DNA of 64,000 nt, from contig JAAEZM010000003.1 in assembly GCA_018222865.1 (NCBI GenBank), positions 1-64,000 on the forward strand, read 5' to 3'. Of this stretch, positions 30,962 through 40,768 are shown piece after piece. The notes beneath the pieces were generated by a model, which saw nothing but the letters and a program-made list of their open reading frames with translations, had not been told where the DNA came from and searched no databases. The translations under genes were made by a program, and so were the position numbers. Within the stretch, counting starts at the first letter, position 1; each line of letters opens with the position of its first letter. The stretch is from Alphaproteobacteria bacterium (GTDB lineage Bacteria; Pseudomonadota; Alphaproteobacteria; Caulobacterales; Maricaulaceae).

Positions 30962-31483
30962 ATGTCCCTCGATGATCTGAAAAACCGCCTTCCGGACTAC
31001 GCAAAAGACCTCAAGCTCAACCTCTCCTCGCTCGCGCGTGAAACTGAGCTGGATGATCAGAAGAAATGGGGCACTTTCCTGGCCTGCGCCCACGCTGTCG
31101 GCCAAAAGGATGTTGTCGAGGCGATCACGGCTGAAACCGATGCCGTTCTGAGCGATGAAGCCAAGAAGGCGGCCAAGGCAGCGGCAGCCATTATGGGCAT
31201 GAATAACGTCTATTATCGCTTCGCTCACCTTGTTTCCAACAAGGAATATCAAACGCTTCCGGCGAAGCTGCGGATGAATGTGATCGGCGCTCCGGGCGTT
31301 GAAAAAGCGGACTTCGAGCTTTGGTCAATGGCGGTTTCGGCCATCAATGGCTGCGGCATGTGCATGGATTCGCATGAGGCCGAATTGCGCAAGCACGGTG
31401 TCACGACGAGCCAGATCCAGGCCTCTGTTCGCATCGGCGCTGTCGTGAATGCCGTTTCTCGTGTTCTGGCTTCAGACCTTTAA
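30962..31483 (+). CDS. ahpD: AhpD-family carboxymuconolactone decarboxylase (alkylhydroperoxidase)
   Basis: [35 protein letters not shown]; downstream of ahpC. Confidence 0.94.
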   Translation: MSLDDLKNRLPDYAKDLKLNLSSLARETELDDQKKWGTFLACAHAVGQKDVVEAITAETDAVLSDEAKKAAKAAAAIMGMNNVYYRFAHLVSNKEYQTLPAKLRMNVIGAPGVEKADFELWSMAVSAINGCGMCMDSHEAELRKHGVTTSQIQASVRIGAVVNAVSRVLASDL

Positions 31484-31584
31484 TATAAGCATTTGCGGAT
31501 ATTCACAAAATAGTCGCAAACCGCGGATTACGTTTTAATATTTCGATTGGTTGCGAATTCTTATTTGCTCCGTATAATGAGCTT

Positions 31585-31893
31585 ATGTCGCTCATTGACC
31601 GAAGCTTTGATCCTATGCCGCGGCGCACGCCACGAACGGGCCGTGCCACCCATTCTGCTTTTGGGTGGTTCGCGAACCCGACGGTGCGCCGCGCGCGTTA
31701 TTTCCAGGATGTCGCCTGGTGGCGCTTATTGCTTCTGCCGGTATTCGGTCTGAGCCTTCTCGGGCTTATCGAACTGACCCAATGGAGCGGCAATCTTGCG
31801 GCCCTGGCTCGCATCATCGGTGCTCTGCTTGTTTTCGCCGGAAGTTACGGCGCCTTAGCCCGTCTTGCCGGTTTCCTGCGCCATGGCGATTGA
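31585..31893 (+). CDS. Small membrane hypothetical protein
   Basis: 102 aa ORF with two hydrophobic segments. Confidence 0.55.
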   Translation: MSLIDRSFDPMPRRTPRTGRATHSAFGWFANPTVRRARYFQDVAWWRLLLLPVFGLSLLGLIELTQWSGNLAALARIIGALLVFAGSYGALARLAGFLRHGD

Positions 31894-31972
31894 CCCGCAC
31901 CCCTCACCCAGTACTCTGCGCCCCACTTAACGATTGCAGTGCCGTCCGCGGAGGGCATGAAGGGGGAGTTCA

Positions 31973-33247
31973 ATGGGTTGGTGGTTCAAGATCAAGCTGT
32001 GGCAGCGCGTGCTCGTCGCCTTGCTTCTGGGGATAGTTGTCGGCCTGACATTGAGCCAGACCATGGGACAGGCTGAAGCGACAGCCTTCATCGACACATG
32101 GATCCGTCCTGTTGGCCTGGCCTTCATCCAGCTGATCCGAATGCTGATCGTACCGCTGATCTTTACGACCCTCGTCGCCGGTGTGATCGCCATGGGCGAC
32201 CCGGCAAAGCTGGGCTCTTTGGGCATCAAGACCATCGGGCTCTACCTGGCCACCACCTTCTTTGCCAATATTATCGGCCTCACCTTCGGCACGCTTTTCC
32301 AGCCCGGTGCGGGCGCCAGCCTCGCCGATGTCGAGGCGGTGCCGGTCTCAACAGACCCGCCGGACGCGGTGGAGCGTATCCTCGCCATCATTCCGGAAAA
32401 CCCGGTGGCAGCCCTTGCGGACGGCAATGTGCTGGCGATCATCTTCTTCTCATTGCTGCTCGGCATCGCCATCTTGTCCACCGGCAAGGCGGGCAAGCCG
32501 GTAGGCGATCTCTTCAACTCCGCGTCTGAAGTTGTTTTGAAGATCACGCACTATGTCATGGAAGTCGCGCCCTTTGGCGTGTTCGCACTGGTTTCTTATA
32601 CCGCCGCCAGTCAGGGTCTGGACGCGCTCGCATCCATTTTCACCCTGATCATCGCTGTTTATCTCGGCCTGATCGCCCACGCCGTCATTACTTACGGCTT
32701 CCTGGTGCGAGTGGTCTTGAATCTGCCCCTGGTCCGCTTCTTCCGCGGCCTGACCGATCCCATCGCGGTTGCCTATTCGACCGCCTCGTCATCTGCGACC
32801 CTGCCGGTCACCATTGCAGCGGCGTCGGACAATCTCGGGATCAAGAAGTCCGTTTCCGGCTCTGTCCTGCCACTCGGCGCGACCATCAACATGGACGGGA
32901 CGGCGCTCTATCTGGGTATTCTGGCGCTCTTCACTGCCCAGGCCTTTGGCTATGATCTCACCTTGATGAATTATGTGATGATCGCGGTCACAGCGGCCAT
33001 CGTCTCTATTGGCGCAGCCGGCATTCCGTCCGCTTCACTCTTCCTGCTGGCCATCGTGCTTGAGACTTTCGGCGTCACGCCCGAACACACGGCCATCATC
33101 GTCGGCTTCATCCTGCCAGTTGACCGGATTATGGACATGGCGCGCACCGCCGTGAATGTGACCGGTGATGCCGCCGTTGCGACGGCTGTGGCCAAATGGG
33201 AAGGCGAGCTCGACGAAGCCACTTTCAAGGCACCCGCGCGCGTTTAA
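31973..33247 (+). CDS. Dicarboxylate/amino acid:cation symporter (DAACS)
   Basis: YSTASSSATLPVT, SVLPLGATINMDGTALY, GIPSASLFLLAIVL. Confidence 0.95.
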   Translation: MGWWFKIKLWQRVLVALLLGIVVGLTLSQTMGQAEATAFIDTWIRPVGLAFIQLIRMLIVPLIFTTLVAGVIAMGDPAKLGSLGIKTIGLYLATTFFANIIGLTFGTLFQPGAGASLADVEAVPVSTDPPDAVERILAIIPENPVAALADGNVLAIIFFSLLLGIAILSTGKAGKPVGDLFNSASEVVLKITHYVMEVAPFGVFALVSYTAASQGLDALASIFTLIIAVYLGLIAHAVITYGFLVRVVLNLPLVRFFRGLTDPIAVAYSTASSSATLPVTIAAASDNLGIKKSVSGSVLPLGATINMDGTALYLGILALFTAQAFGYDLTLMNYVMIAVTAAIVSIGAAGIPSASLFLLAIVLETFGVTPEHTAIIVGFILPVDRIMDMARTAVNVTGDAAVATAVAKWEGELDEATFKAPARV

Positions 33248-33353
33248 TCCCGGGATTTGCTTTTTTAACGAGGCTATGCGGAGCGGCGCCGGAGTGATCC
33301 GGCGCCGCTTGAGCATCGTAGATCACCATAACCTTTTGCTTGGGAGTGGTGGG

Positions 33354-33689
33354 ATGCCCTCAGTAATCAGACTGCTATTCCTGGTTCTATCGCTGGTTCT
33401 GACCGCCCTGATCGTCTGGGCGATTAGAACCGGTGATTTTTTTGGCGCAGGCGACTTCCTGTTCAAACAGCCCTGGGGCCTGGTCACGATCTTCGACCTC
33501 TATTTCGGCTTTATCATTGTTGCAGTGGTTATCGGCTGGACAGAGCGAAAATGGCTTCCCAGCGTGTTCTGGATCACGCCGCTTTTTGTCCTCGGCAATG
33601 TATGGGCTGGTGTGTGGTTGATCCTGCGCGGCGGCAAACTCTACACGGCTCTGACACGCGGTCAGACGAAGGCCCCAAAAGACGCCTGA
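33354..33689 (+). CDS. Membrane hypothetical protein
   Basis: MPSVIRLLFLVLSLVLTALIVWAIRTGDFFGAGDFLFKQPWGLVTIFDLYFGFIIVAVVIGW...; three TM segments. Confidence 0.75.
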   Translation: MPSVIRLLFLVLSLVLTALIVWAIRTGDFFGAGDFLFKQPWGLVTIFDLYFGFIIVAVVIGWTERKWLPSVFWITPLFVLGNVWAGVWLILRGGKLYTALTRGQTKAPKDA

Positions 33690-33900
33690 CAGGCCTCGAT
33701 CACAGCAAGTCTGGGCTCCAAACGAGCCCTGCTAAGCCTGACGGGACAAGTTTCGCCCCATTCCCGCTTTTGCGGACGCGCTCGATTGCGCACATTTGGC
33801 GCGTGTTTGGAGGAAAGTCGCTCAGGCTTATTTCCGGTAGCAAGTCGTTAAGGGACTCGGCTTGGAATCAAGTGTCAGAGATCCGAGCGGGAGGCGCGTC

Positions 33901-34110
33901 ATGGCAAAATTCGCATACAGTTTTCGCAATCTCGCGAAGATCGTCTTGCTGTGGACGACGCTGATTGCCATCTCCGCCTCGCTTTACGGCGCATTGCTGG
34001 CGGGGCAGTCGGCCCCACGCTCACTTCAGTTCGCCGAAGACGCGCCCCAGGCTCATAGCGACAGCGTTGATATGGTTGCTGTGGCGGCTCGCCCGGACCC
34101 ATCTGACTAG
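33901..34110 (+). CDS. Small single-TM hypothetical protein, 69 aa
   Basis: MAKFAYSFRNLAKIVLLWTTLIAISASLYGALLAG...; stop shared with convergent neighbour. Confidence 0.55.
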   Translation: MAKFAYSFRNLAKIVLLWTTLIAISASLYGALLAGQSAPRSLQFAEDAPQAHSDSVDMVAVAARPDPSD

Positions 34111-35036
34111 TCTTCCTCCCCGCGAACAGCCCGTTGGACACGCTTATTCACGCGCAGGTCGAAAACATCCGGCCGGGCGTAGTGACCGGTCACATCAAAA
34201 TCGAACTTGCCCCGCGAAATCTCTGACAGATCCAGCTCTGCCGTGAGCACGGCCTCGCGCCCAAAGACCGGTTCGGCGAGCACTTCCCCAAGCGGCGAGA
34301 CCATGCAGGACCCGCCATTGATCAAAACGGTCTCGGCATCATCGCCTTGGATAGGGTGGAAGTCGGCAGGAGCGTCCGATCGTTTAAAAAATTGATTGGA
34401 CGACAACACGAAACACCGGCCTTCAAGCGCGATCGTTCGCATCAAGGACAGCCAGGTCTCACGGTCATCCACAGTCGGCACGCAGTGAATCACAGGCTGT
34501 TGTGCATAAAAAGCCGACCGGGCCAGGGGCATGAAATTCTCCCAGCAGATCAGTGCGCTTATCGGGCCGAAGGGGGTTTGGGTTGCCATCAGGGTCGAGC
34601 CATCGCCAAAGCCCCAGATCAACCGCTCCATGGCTGTTGGCATGAGTTTGCGGCGGCGATTGGCCAGCGCCCCATCCGGTGAAAATGTGAGGACAGAGCA
34701 ATAAAGCGTTCCGCCTTCACGCTCGATAACGCCTACGACGAGCCAGGCCTTCGCCTGTTTCGCAGCCTTTGACATCCGCTCGCACTCAGATCCCGGCACG
34801 TCTATCGCGCTCTCGAAATAGCGACGAAACCAGTCTCGTCCCTCCGGCGAGCGCGATCCGACACGCGCCCCGAAGTCATGCCCTTTGGGATATCCCCCCA
34901 CAAAGGCTTCCGGAAACAGGATGAGATCAGCCCCCGCCGCCTGCGCACAGCGCGCCTCAAGCCGATCAAGCGTGGCGGGGGTATCAAACAGAACAGATCC
35001 GGTTTGTACGATGGCGGCTTTGATAATCTGGTTCAT
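34107..35036 (-). CDS. Carbon-nitrogen hydrolase, bona fide nitrilase type
   Basis: LILFPEAFVGGYPKG, RRKLMPTAMERLIWGFGDG, ALICWENFMPLAR (Glu-Lys-Cys triad). Confidence 0.93.
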   Translation of the reverse strand: MNQIIKAAIVQTGSVLFDTPATLDRLEARCAQAAGADLILFPEAFVGGYPKGHDFGARVGSRSPEGRDWFRRYFESAIDVPGSECERMSKAAKQAKAWLVVGVIEREGGTLYCSVLTFSPDGALANRRRKLMPTAMERLIWGFGDGSTLMATQTPFGPISALICWENFMPLARSAFYAQQPVIHCVPTVDDRETWLSLMRTIALEGRCFVLSSNQFFKRSDAPADFHPIQGDDAETVLINGGSCMVSPLGEVLAEPVFGREAVLTAELDLSEISRGKFDFDVTGHYARPDVFDLRVNKRVQRAVRGEED

Positions 35037-35239
35037 AGAGGCGCCTTTCTTGACTTATCTGGACAAGAGGCGTAAACGCCCCGCTTCATCACGCAAGCTC
35101 AAAGCTTGTCTTACCTGCACAAACTCCTCGTGACTAACTACATAGGAGTGGGAGGCAGGCGAGAACCCTGCTCGGCGAAGGTTTCGCTCAGCGGGGCTGT
35201 TTTGCTTTGTGTGAATGGAAGTCATGGAGAGACGAACGC

Positions 35240-36802
35240 ATGTTCGACGCGCTTACAGAACGGCTTGGCGGTGTATTCGACAAACTCACCGGCCGCGGTG
35301 TCCTTTCGGAAAAGGACGTCGATGCTGCCCTGCGCGAAATCCGTGTCGCTCTTCTTGAAGCCGATGTCGCCCTGCCGGTCGTAAAGGCTGCCACCAAGCA
35401 GATCCGCGAAAAAGCGGTCGGCGAAGACGTGATCCGCGCCGTTGCACCGGGTCAGCAGGTGATCAAGATCGTCCATGACGCACTGGTCGATCTTCTCGGC
35501 GGTGAGGGCGAGCCGGAAGGCCTGCATCTCGATGGCGAACCACCGATCGCGATTTTAATGGCGGGTCTTCAGGGCTCCGGTAAGACCACGACTTCCGCCA
35601 AGCTCGCCAAGCGTCTGAAGGATTTTCACAAGAAGAAAGTCCTCCTGGCCTCACTCGATACACGCCGTCCCGCTGCGATGGAGCAGCTGCAGCAGCTGAG
35701 CGAACAGGTCGAGGTTGGCTTCCTTCCAATCGTCAACGGTCAGAACGCCGTCGATATTGCCAAGCGCGCCATGACCGCCGGCAAGCTGCAAGGCTATGAT
35801 GTCGTTATTCTCGACACGGCCGGCCGCACCTCCATCGATGAAGACATGATGTCTGAGGCGCAGGCCATCGCTGCAGCGACCAATCCGCACGAAACCCTGC
35901 TGGTGGCAGACAGCCTGACCGGTCAGGACGCCGTGGAAACCGCCAAGCGTTTCCATGAACGCCTGCCGCTGACCGGCCTGGTATTGACGCGTATGGATGG
36001 TGATGGCCGCGGCGGTGCAGCGCTCTCCATGCGCCACGTCACCGGCCTGCCGATCAAATTCCTCGGCGTCTCGGAGAAGCCCGACGGGCTGGATGCTTTT
36101 GATGCCAAACGCCTCGCAGGCCGGATCCTTGGCCGCGGCGACATTGTCTCTCTGGTAGAAAAAGCCGCGCAAAACCTCGATGAGGAAAAAGCCGCTCGCA
36201 TGGCCAAGAAAATGGCCAAGGGCAAGTTTGACCTCGAGGACCTTCGCGAACAATTCGGACAGCTCAAGAAGATGGGCGGCCTTGGCGGTATTATGGGCCT
36301 CCTTCCGGGCATGAACAAAGCCATGAAGGCGCAGGCTTCAGCCGCGGGCATGGACGATAAGATGCTCTCTCGTCAGGAAGCGATTATCCTGTCGATGACG
36401 AAGCAGGAGCGCTCCAAGCCGGAAATCCTCAAGGCCAGCCGCAAAAAGCGCATCGCGGCCGGCGCTGGCGTTCAGGTCTCGGACGTCAACAAGCTCATCA
36501 AAATGCATCGCCAGATGGCCGACATGATGAAAAAGGCCGGCAAGAAAGGCCGCGGCGGCCTGGCGGGCATGATGGGCGGTATGGGCGGCGGCATGCCGCC
36601 AGGCATGGGCGGTCAAATGCCCGGCATGAACCCCGCTGATCTCGGCCAGGCGACCCAGGATCTGCTGGGCGGCAAGGCACCGGGCGGCGGCAATCAACTG
36701 CCCGGCCTCGGCGGTTCCAAATCCACACCTTCGCTTCCCGGACTGGGCGGCGCTCCGCAACTCGGTCCAGACGGCCTGCCAATCGGCTTGCCGAAGAAAT
36801 AA
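35240..36802 (+). CDS. ffh: Signal recognition particle protein Ffh
   Basis: MAGLQGSGKTTTSAKLAKRLK, LDTRRPAAMEQLQQLSEQVEV, LDTAGRTSIDEDMM, LTRMDGDGRGGAALSM; Met-rich M domain. Confidence 0.97.
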   Translation: MFDALTERLGGVFDKLTGRGVLSEKDVDAALREIRVALLEADVALPVVKAATKQIREKAVGEDVIRAVAPGQQVIKIVHDALVDLLGGEGEPEGLHLDGEPPIAILMAGLQGSGKTTTSAKLAKRLKDFHKKKVLLASLDTRRPAAMEQLQQLSEQVEVGFLPIVNGQNAVDIAKRAMTAGKLQGYDVVILDTAGRTSIDEDMMSEAQAIAAATNPHETLLVADSLTGQDAVETAKRFHERLPLTGLVLTRMDGDGRGGAALSMRHVTGLPIKFLGVSEKPDGLDAFDAKRLAGRILGRGDIVSLVEKAAQNLDEEKAARMAKKMAKGKFDLEDLREQFGQLKKMGGLGGIMGLLPGMNKAMKAQASAAGMDDKMLSRQEAIILSMTKQERSKPEILKASRKKRIAAGAGVQVSDVNKLIKMHRQMADMMKKAGKKGRGGLAGMMGGMGGGMPPGMGGQMPGMNPADLGQATQDLLGGKAPGGGNQLPGLGGSKSTPSLPGLGGAPQLGPDGLPIGLPKK

Positions 36803-36842
36803 CCCACTCATTCAAAGACATTCAGACTAAGGAATATCAATC

Positions 36843-37295
36843 ATGGCACTGAAAATTCGTCTCGCCCGTGGCGGCGCAAAAAAGCGTCCTTACTACCGTA
36901 TCGTTGTTGCTGACAGCCGCATGCCGCGCGATGGCCGCTTCATCGAGAAGATCGGCACCTATAACCCGATGCTTCCGAAAGACGGCGAGCGCGTGACCCT
37001 GGATCTGGAAAAGGCCAAGGCCTGGATCGCCAAGGGCGCCAAGCCGAGCGACCGTGTTGGCCGCTTCATCCACCAGATCGAGGCAGATGCCTGGGCCTGG
37101 GAAGCATCCAACAACCCGAACAAGGCGAAGCCGGGCGTGAAAGCTCAAGAGCGCGCTGCGGAAAAGGCTGAAAAAGAAGCCGAGCGCAAGGCCGCTGAAG
37201 AAGAAGCCAAGGCGGCTGCCGCTGCTGAAGCGGAAGCTCCGGCTGAAGAAGCTCCGGCGGAAGAGGCCGCGGCTGAAGAAGAGAAGTCCGAATAG
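36843..37295 (+). CDS. rpsP: 30S ribosomal protein S16 with acidic/Ala-rich C-terminal extension
   Basis: [43 protein letters not shown]... Confidence 0.97.
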   Translation: MALKIRLARGGAKKRPYYRIVVADSRMPRDGRFIEKIGTYNPMLPKDGERVTLDLEKAKAWIAKGAKPSDRVGRFIHQIEADAWAWEASNNPNKAKPGVKAQERAAEKAEKEAERKAAEEEAKAAAAAEAEAPAEEAPAEEAAAEEEKSE

Positions 37296-37352
37296 GATTT
37301 TTCACTCGCATACCCCCGGCTCCGGCCGGGGGTGTGGTGAGAGGGGCACGAC

Positions 37353-37901
37353 ATGTCCAAACCAGCTGACGATCTGGTATTCGTTGCGGCGATCGCCGGA
37401 GCGCATGGGATTAAGGGCGAGTGCAAGGTGAAGAGCTTCACCGGCAAGCCCGAGGCCCTGTTCGATTACGGTCCCTTTCTCAATGAGAAGGGCGAGGTGA
37501 TTTACACGCCTCAGCGCTGGCGCCTGAACAAGGACGCCTTCATCGTCTCTTTCACCCAGAAAATGACCCGTGACGACGCTCAGGCTGCTCGCGGAACAAA
37601 GCTCTACGTCCCCCGCTCCGCCTTGCCGGAGCTGGAGGAAGATGAATACTACCACTCCGATCTCATCGGATTGAAAGTCCAATTACTGGACGGCTCGCCC
37701 ATGGGCAAAGTCCGCGCCGTCCATGATTTCGGCTCCGGCGATATTCTAGAGATCGTCGATAGCCCGGATCGCCGCGGCGCCTGGATGATCCCCTTCACCC
37801 TGGAACAAGTCCCGCATGTGTCGATCAATGAGGGTGTCGTTACTATCGATCCGCTCGAAGAGATCGAAGGGGACAAGGGCCGGGATACCAACACGCTCTA
37901 A
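37353..37901 (+). CDS. rimM: Ribosome maturation factor RimM
   Basis: DLVFVAAIAGAHGIKGECKVKSFTGKPEALFDYGP..., DLIGLKVQLLDGSPMGKVRAVHDFGSGDILEIV; synteny rpsP-rimM. Confidence 0.95.
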   Translation: MSKPADDLVFVAAIAGAHGIKGECKVKSFTGKPEALFDYGPFLNEKGEVIYTPQRWRLNKDAFIVSFTQKMTRDDAQAARGTKLYVPRSALPELEEDEYYHSDLIGLKVQLLDGSPMGKVRAVHDFGSGDILEIVDSPDRRGAWMIPFTLEQVPHVSINEGVVTIDPLEEIEGDKGRDTNTL

Positions 37902-37994
37902 GTGCCAGAGATGTGATAGGCATGGACAATAGGTAATAATCATTCCAGCCACTGATCAGTTAACTCCTAACGTCAAGCGTCGTAGGAGAAAAGC

Positions 37995-38813
37995 ATGATC
38001 GCCGGGCTGGATATCGATCACATTATGATCGCGTGTGATGATCCGCGTACTGATTTCGAAACCTTCAAAGAGCTAACCGGCTATCCCGAGGCTTGGCCCT
38101 ATAATGATTTTGGCGCCATCAAGACCGGAGCGATCTGGGTTGGACAGACCGCAATTGAGTTTGCGAAGCTGGAGGGCGCAAAGTCCTACCCGCCTCGCAT
38201 CGCTGGACTGGCATTGTCGAGCAGTCTTGAGCCATGGGATTTGGCAGACGCCCTAAAAGGCCTGGGAATATCCCATGTTCCCCCCACCCATATCGCACCA
38301 GATTCGGAAGATCGCCTTTCCTGGGTAAATCTGATGATTGGCGGATTTCTGACGGGTGAGCCACGGACGCTCTGGCTCGGGCGGCGATTTGGGGGCGGAT
38401 CAGGATTTGCCCGCTGGATGTCGCGTATGGCTGAGAACATGGCCGCCAAGCCGGGCGGACTTCAGCGCCTCAATGGTGTCCTTGATAAACAAATGGCATT
38501 TTTCATCCGCTACCTGCCGGAGCAAACAGCCATTGATCAACGCGCAGCAGCTCAGCTTTCACTCTCCAGCACAATATCCGCTCGCATAGAGATCGGTCTC
38601 GGTGCAAGCGCCCTCCAAGCCGGGAACTGGTCAAGCCTGATCGGTTCGGACATCACCCCTGGCTGTGAGTGGGAAAGCCCCAGTGGCACCGTTCTCAGTT
38701 TCTTGACAACGGATCGCGCCGAGCTTCAGCGCATTGTTCTGACTGTCACTTCACCGCCACGCGCACCTCTACCCCTTCACTTGGGTGATCTGATCGAGTT
38801 TCGAGAGGCCTGA
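37995..38813 (+). CDS. VOC/glyoxalase-like domain protein inserted between rimM and trmD
   Basis: MIAGLDIDHIMIACDDPRTDFETFKELTGYPEAWPYNDFGAIKTGAIWVG... Confidence 0.8.
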   Translation: MIAGLDIDHIMIACDDPRTDFETFKELTGYPEAWPYNDFGAIKTGAIWVGQTAIEFAKLEGAKSYPPRIAGLALSSSLEPWDLADALKGLGISHVPPTHIAPDSEDRLSWVNLMIGGFLTGEPRTLWLGRRFGGGSGFARWMSRMAENMAAKPGGLQRLNGVLDKQMAFFIRYLPEQTAIDQRAAAQLSLSSTISARIEIGLGASALQAGNWSSLIGSDITPGCEWESPSGTVLSFLTTDRAELQRIVLTVTSPPRAPLPLHLGDLIEFREA

Positions 38814-38961
38814 GCTCTATTCGGCCCTCAACTCGCGCTGTTGTGGCCCGATCTTGTTTCTGCCCTGGACTGACTTTGCCCGCCCTCGCCATGACTTTGC
38901 CCGAGCATCTGATACAGGGCTTTCTCATGAAGCAGGGCGTTTTTGTTTGCACGGTCGTCTT

Positions 38962-39093
38962 CGCGGCGCCTGGATGATCCCCTTCACCCTGGAACAAGTC
39001 CCGCATGTGTCGATTTCCGACGGCATGGTGACGATTGATCCGCTTGAAGAAGTGGAAGGGGATGAGGACCGGGACGAGACGTCGGACGACTGA
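38962..39093 (+). pseudogene. Duplicated rimM 3'-end remnant
   Basis: RGAWMIPFTLEQVPHVSISDGMVTIDPLEEVEGDEDRDETSDD* matches the RimM C-terminus RGAWMIPFTLEQVPHVSINEGVVTIDPLEEIEGDKGRDTNTL*; the first 53 bp are identical to 37773-37825. Confidence 0.9.
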
Positions 39094-39108
39094 TTTTGCT
39101 GTGTACAC

Positions 39109-39537
39109 TTGCAAGAGCAGTGCGCACTGCTACCCTCCAGGGGTGTAGTTGCACTGGAGCCTTCTGTCTTGACGTTTTTAAGTTTGATTGCCGCGCTTGC
39201 GCTGCAGAGCAATGCGCAGCTTCCCGCGCAGCCTGAATACCGCATCGAGCCACAATTCCCGCCCCGAGTAGCCGAAGCTGGATTGGCGGCCAGATGCCGC
39301 GTCGACGCCCGGGTGGGCGAACAAGGCCTCCTCGTTGACATTGTCCCTCAATGTGCGACTTCGCGCCGGTCGCGCGGCCGTACGGACTATGTCGGCATGC
39401 TGGAAAGGGTCTCTCAGCGCGCTGTAGAGCGCTGGACTTTCAATGAGCGCCATATTGGCGAAGAAACCAGCACGTGTTTCACATTTCAGGTGATGGGCGG
39501 CGATCCGCTCAGCGCTATTGAAGACGCCCCGTGCTGA
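39109..39537 (+). CDS. Hypothetical protein with TonB C-terminal-like domain
   Basis: Hydrophobic N-terminal segment then YRIEPQFPPRVAEAGLAARCRVDARVGEQGLLVDI...ERWTFNERHIGE; start uncertain. Confidence 0.6.
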   Translation: MQEQCALLPSRGVVALEPSVLTFLSLIAALALQSNAQLPAQPEYRIEPQFPPRVAEAGLAARCRVDARVGEQGLLVDIVPQCATSRRSRGRTDYVGMLERVSQRAVERWTFNERHIGEETSTCFTFQVMGGDPLSAIEDAPC

Positions 39538-39608
39538 GCCAGCCTCACCCTGGCTAAGCGAAGTCAACCGCTAGCCGCGCGTCTGCATCCCTGCTAAACC
39601 CGCGCGCC

Positions 39609-40346
39609 ATGACTGACATTGCGCGCACAAATCCCTGGACGGCAAGCGTCCTCACCCTCTTCCCGGACGCCTTTCCCGGGCCTTTGGGTGTATCGATTAT
39701 TCAAACAGCTGCGAATCGTGGGCTTTGGGCGTTAGAAACTGTGGACATCCGGGATTTTTCCCGTCATAAGCACCGCTCCGTGGACGACACCCCGGCCGGC
39801 GGAGGCGCTGGTATGGTGCTCAGGCCGGATGTCGCAGCGGAAGCGATCGATGCGGTACAGTCTCGCTGGGACGGTGAGAAACGGCCGCTGATCTATTTGA
39901 CACCGCGGGGACGACCCATCACTCAAACCCGGGTTCGGGAATGGGCGGCGGGTTCCGGCGTTGTTGTATTTTGTGGACGTTTTGAGGGCCTGGACGAAAG
40001 GGTCATCGAAAGCCGCGAAATGGAAGAGGTCAGTGTTGGCGATGCCGTGCTGGCCGGGGGCGAGGCACCCGCGCAGCTTCTTATTGAAGCCTGTGTGAGA
40101 TTGCTCCCCGGCGTGCTCGGTGACCCGGCATCGGCCGAAGATGAAAGTTTCGAGGGCGATCTCCTCGAATATCCTCACTACACCCGGCCGCGGGTATGGG
40201 AGGAGAAGGAGATCCCGGAAGTGCTGTTGTCGGGGCATCATGGCCAGATCGAGGCCTGGCGTCGGGAACAGTCGGAAGAGATTACGAAGGCGCGCCGGCC
40301 GGACCTTTACGAGCGGTACCTAAGGCGCAAGGAGAATGCACGATGA
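39609..40346 (+). CDS. trmD: tRNA (guanine-N1)-methyltransferase
   Basis: [89 protein letters not shown]. Confidence 0.97.
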   Translation: MTDIARTNPWTASVLTLFPDAFPGPLGVSIIQTAANRGLWALETVDIRDFSRHKHRSVDDTPAGGGAGMVLRPDVAAEAIDAVQSRWDGEKRPLIYLTPRGRPITQTRVREWAAGSGVVVFCGRFEGLDERVIESREMEEVSVGDAVLAGGEAPAQLLIEACVRLLPGVLGDPASAEDESFEGDLLEYPHYTRPRVWEEKEIPEVLLSGHHGQIEAWRREQSEEITKARRPDLYERYLRRKENAR

Positions 40347-40741
40347 ACATGATCGAGCAGCTGGAAAAAGAAGAAGCCGCCCGCGTCCTGGGTGATAAGC
40401 AATTGCCGCAGTTCGATGCTGGCGACACTCTGCGTGTCCACGTCCGCATTAAAGAGGGCGAGCGCGAGCGTATCCAGGTTTATGAAGGCGTCTGCATCGC
40501 CAAGAATGGCGGCGGTCTCAATGAGAGCTATACCGTCCGCAAGATCTCCTTCGGTGAAGGTGTTGAGCGTGTTTTCCCGCTCTACTCCCCGATGGTTGAG
40601 CAGATCGAAGTGAAGCGCCGTGGCCGTGTCCGCCGCGCCAAGCTCTACTATCTCCGCAATCGCCGCGGTAAGTCCGCGCGTATCGCAGAGCGTACGACCG
40701 GTCACGGTATCGAACGCCGCGAGCCGAAGAAAAAGGGCTAA
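40343..40741 (+). CDS. rplS: 50S ribosomal protein L19
   Basis: [61 protein letters not shown] overlap with trmD. Confidence 0.97.
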   Translation: MNMIEQLEKEEAARVLGDKQLPQFDAGDTLRVHVRIKEGERERIQVYEGVCIAKNGGGLNESYTVRKISFGEGVERVFPLYSPMVEQIEVKRRGRVRRAKLYYLRNRRGKSARIAERTTGHGIERREPKKKG

Positions 40742-40768
40742 GCCCTCTTCGCATTGCGAGACACAAAC

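Noticed and set aside
30188-31252. 354 aa minus-strand ORF spanning ahpC and ahpD
   Set aside because: Runs antisense through two clear genes and their intergenic region; typical high-GC open-frame artefact.
38876-38915. Short repeated tgactttgcccg motif in the rimM-trmD insert, considered as a CRISPR/tandem repeat
   Set aside because: Only two short copies with irregular spacing; explained as part of the rearranged spacer.
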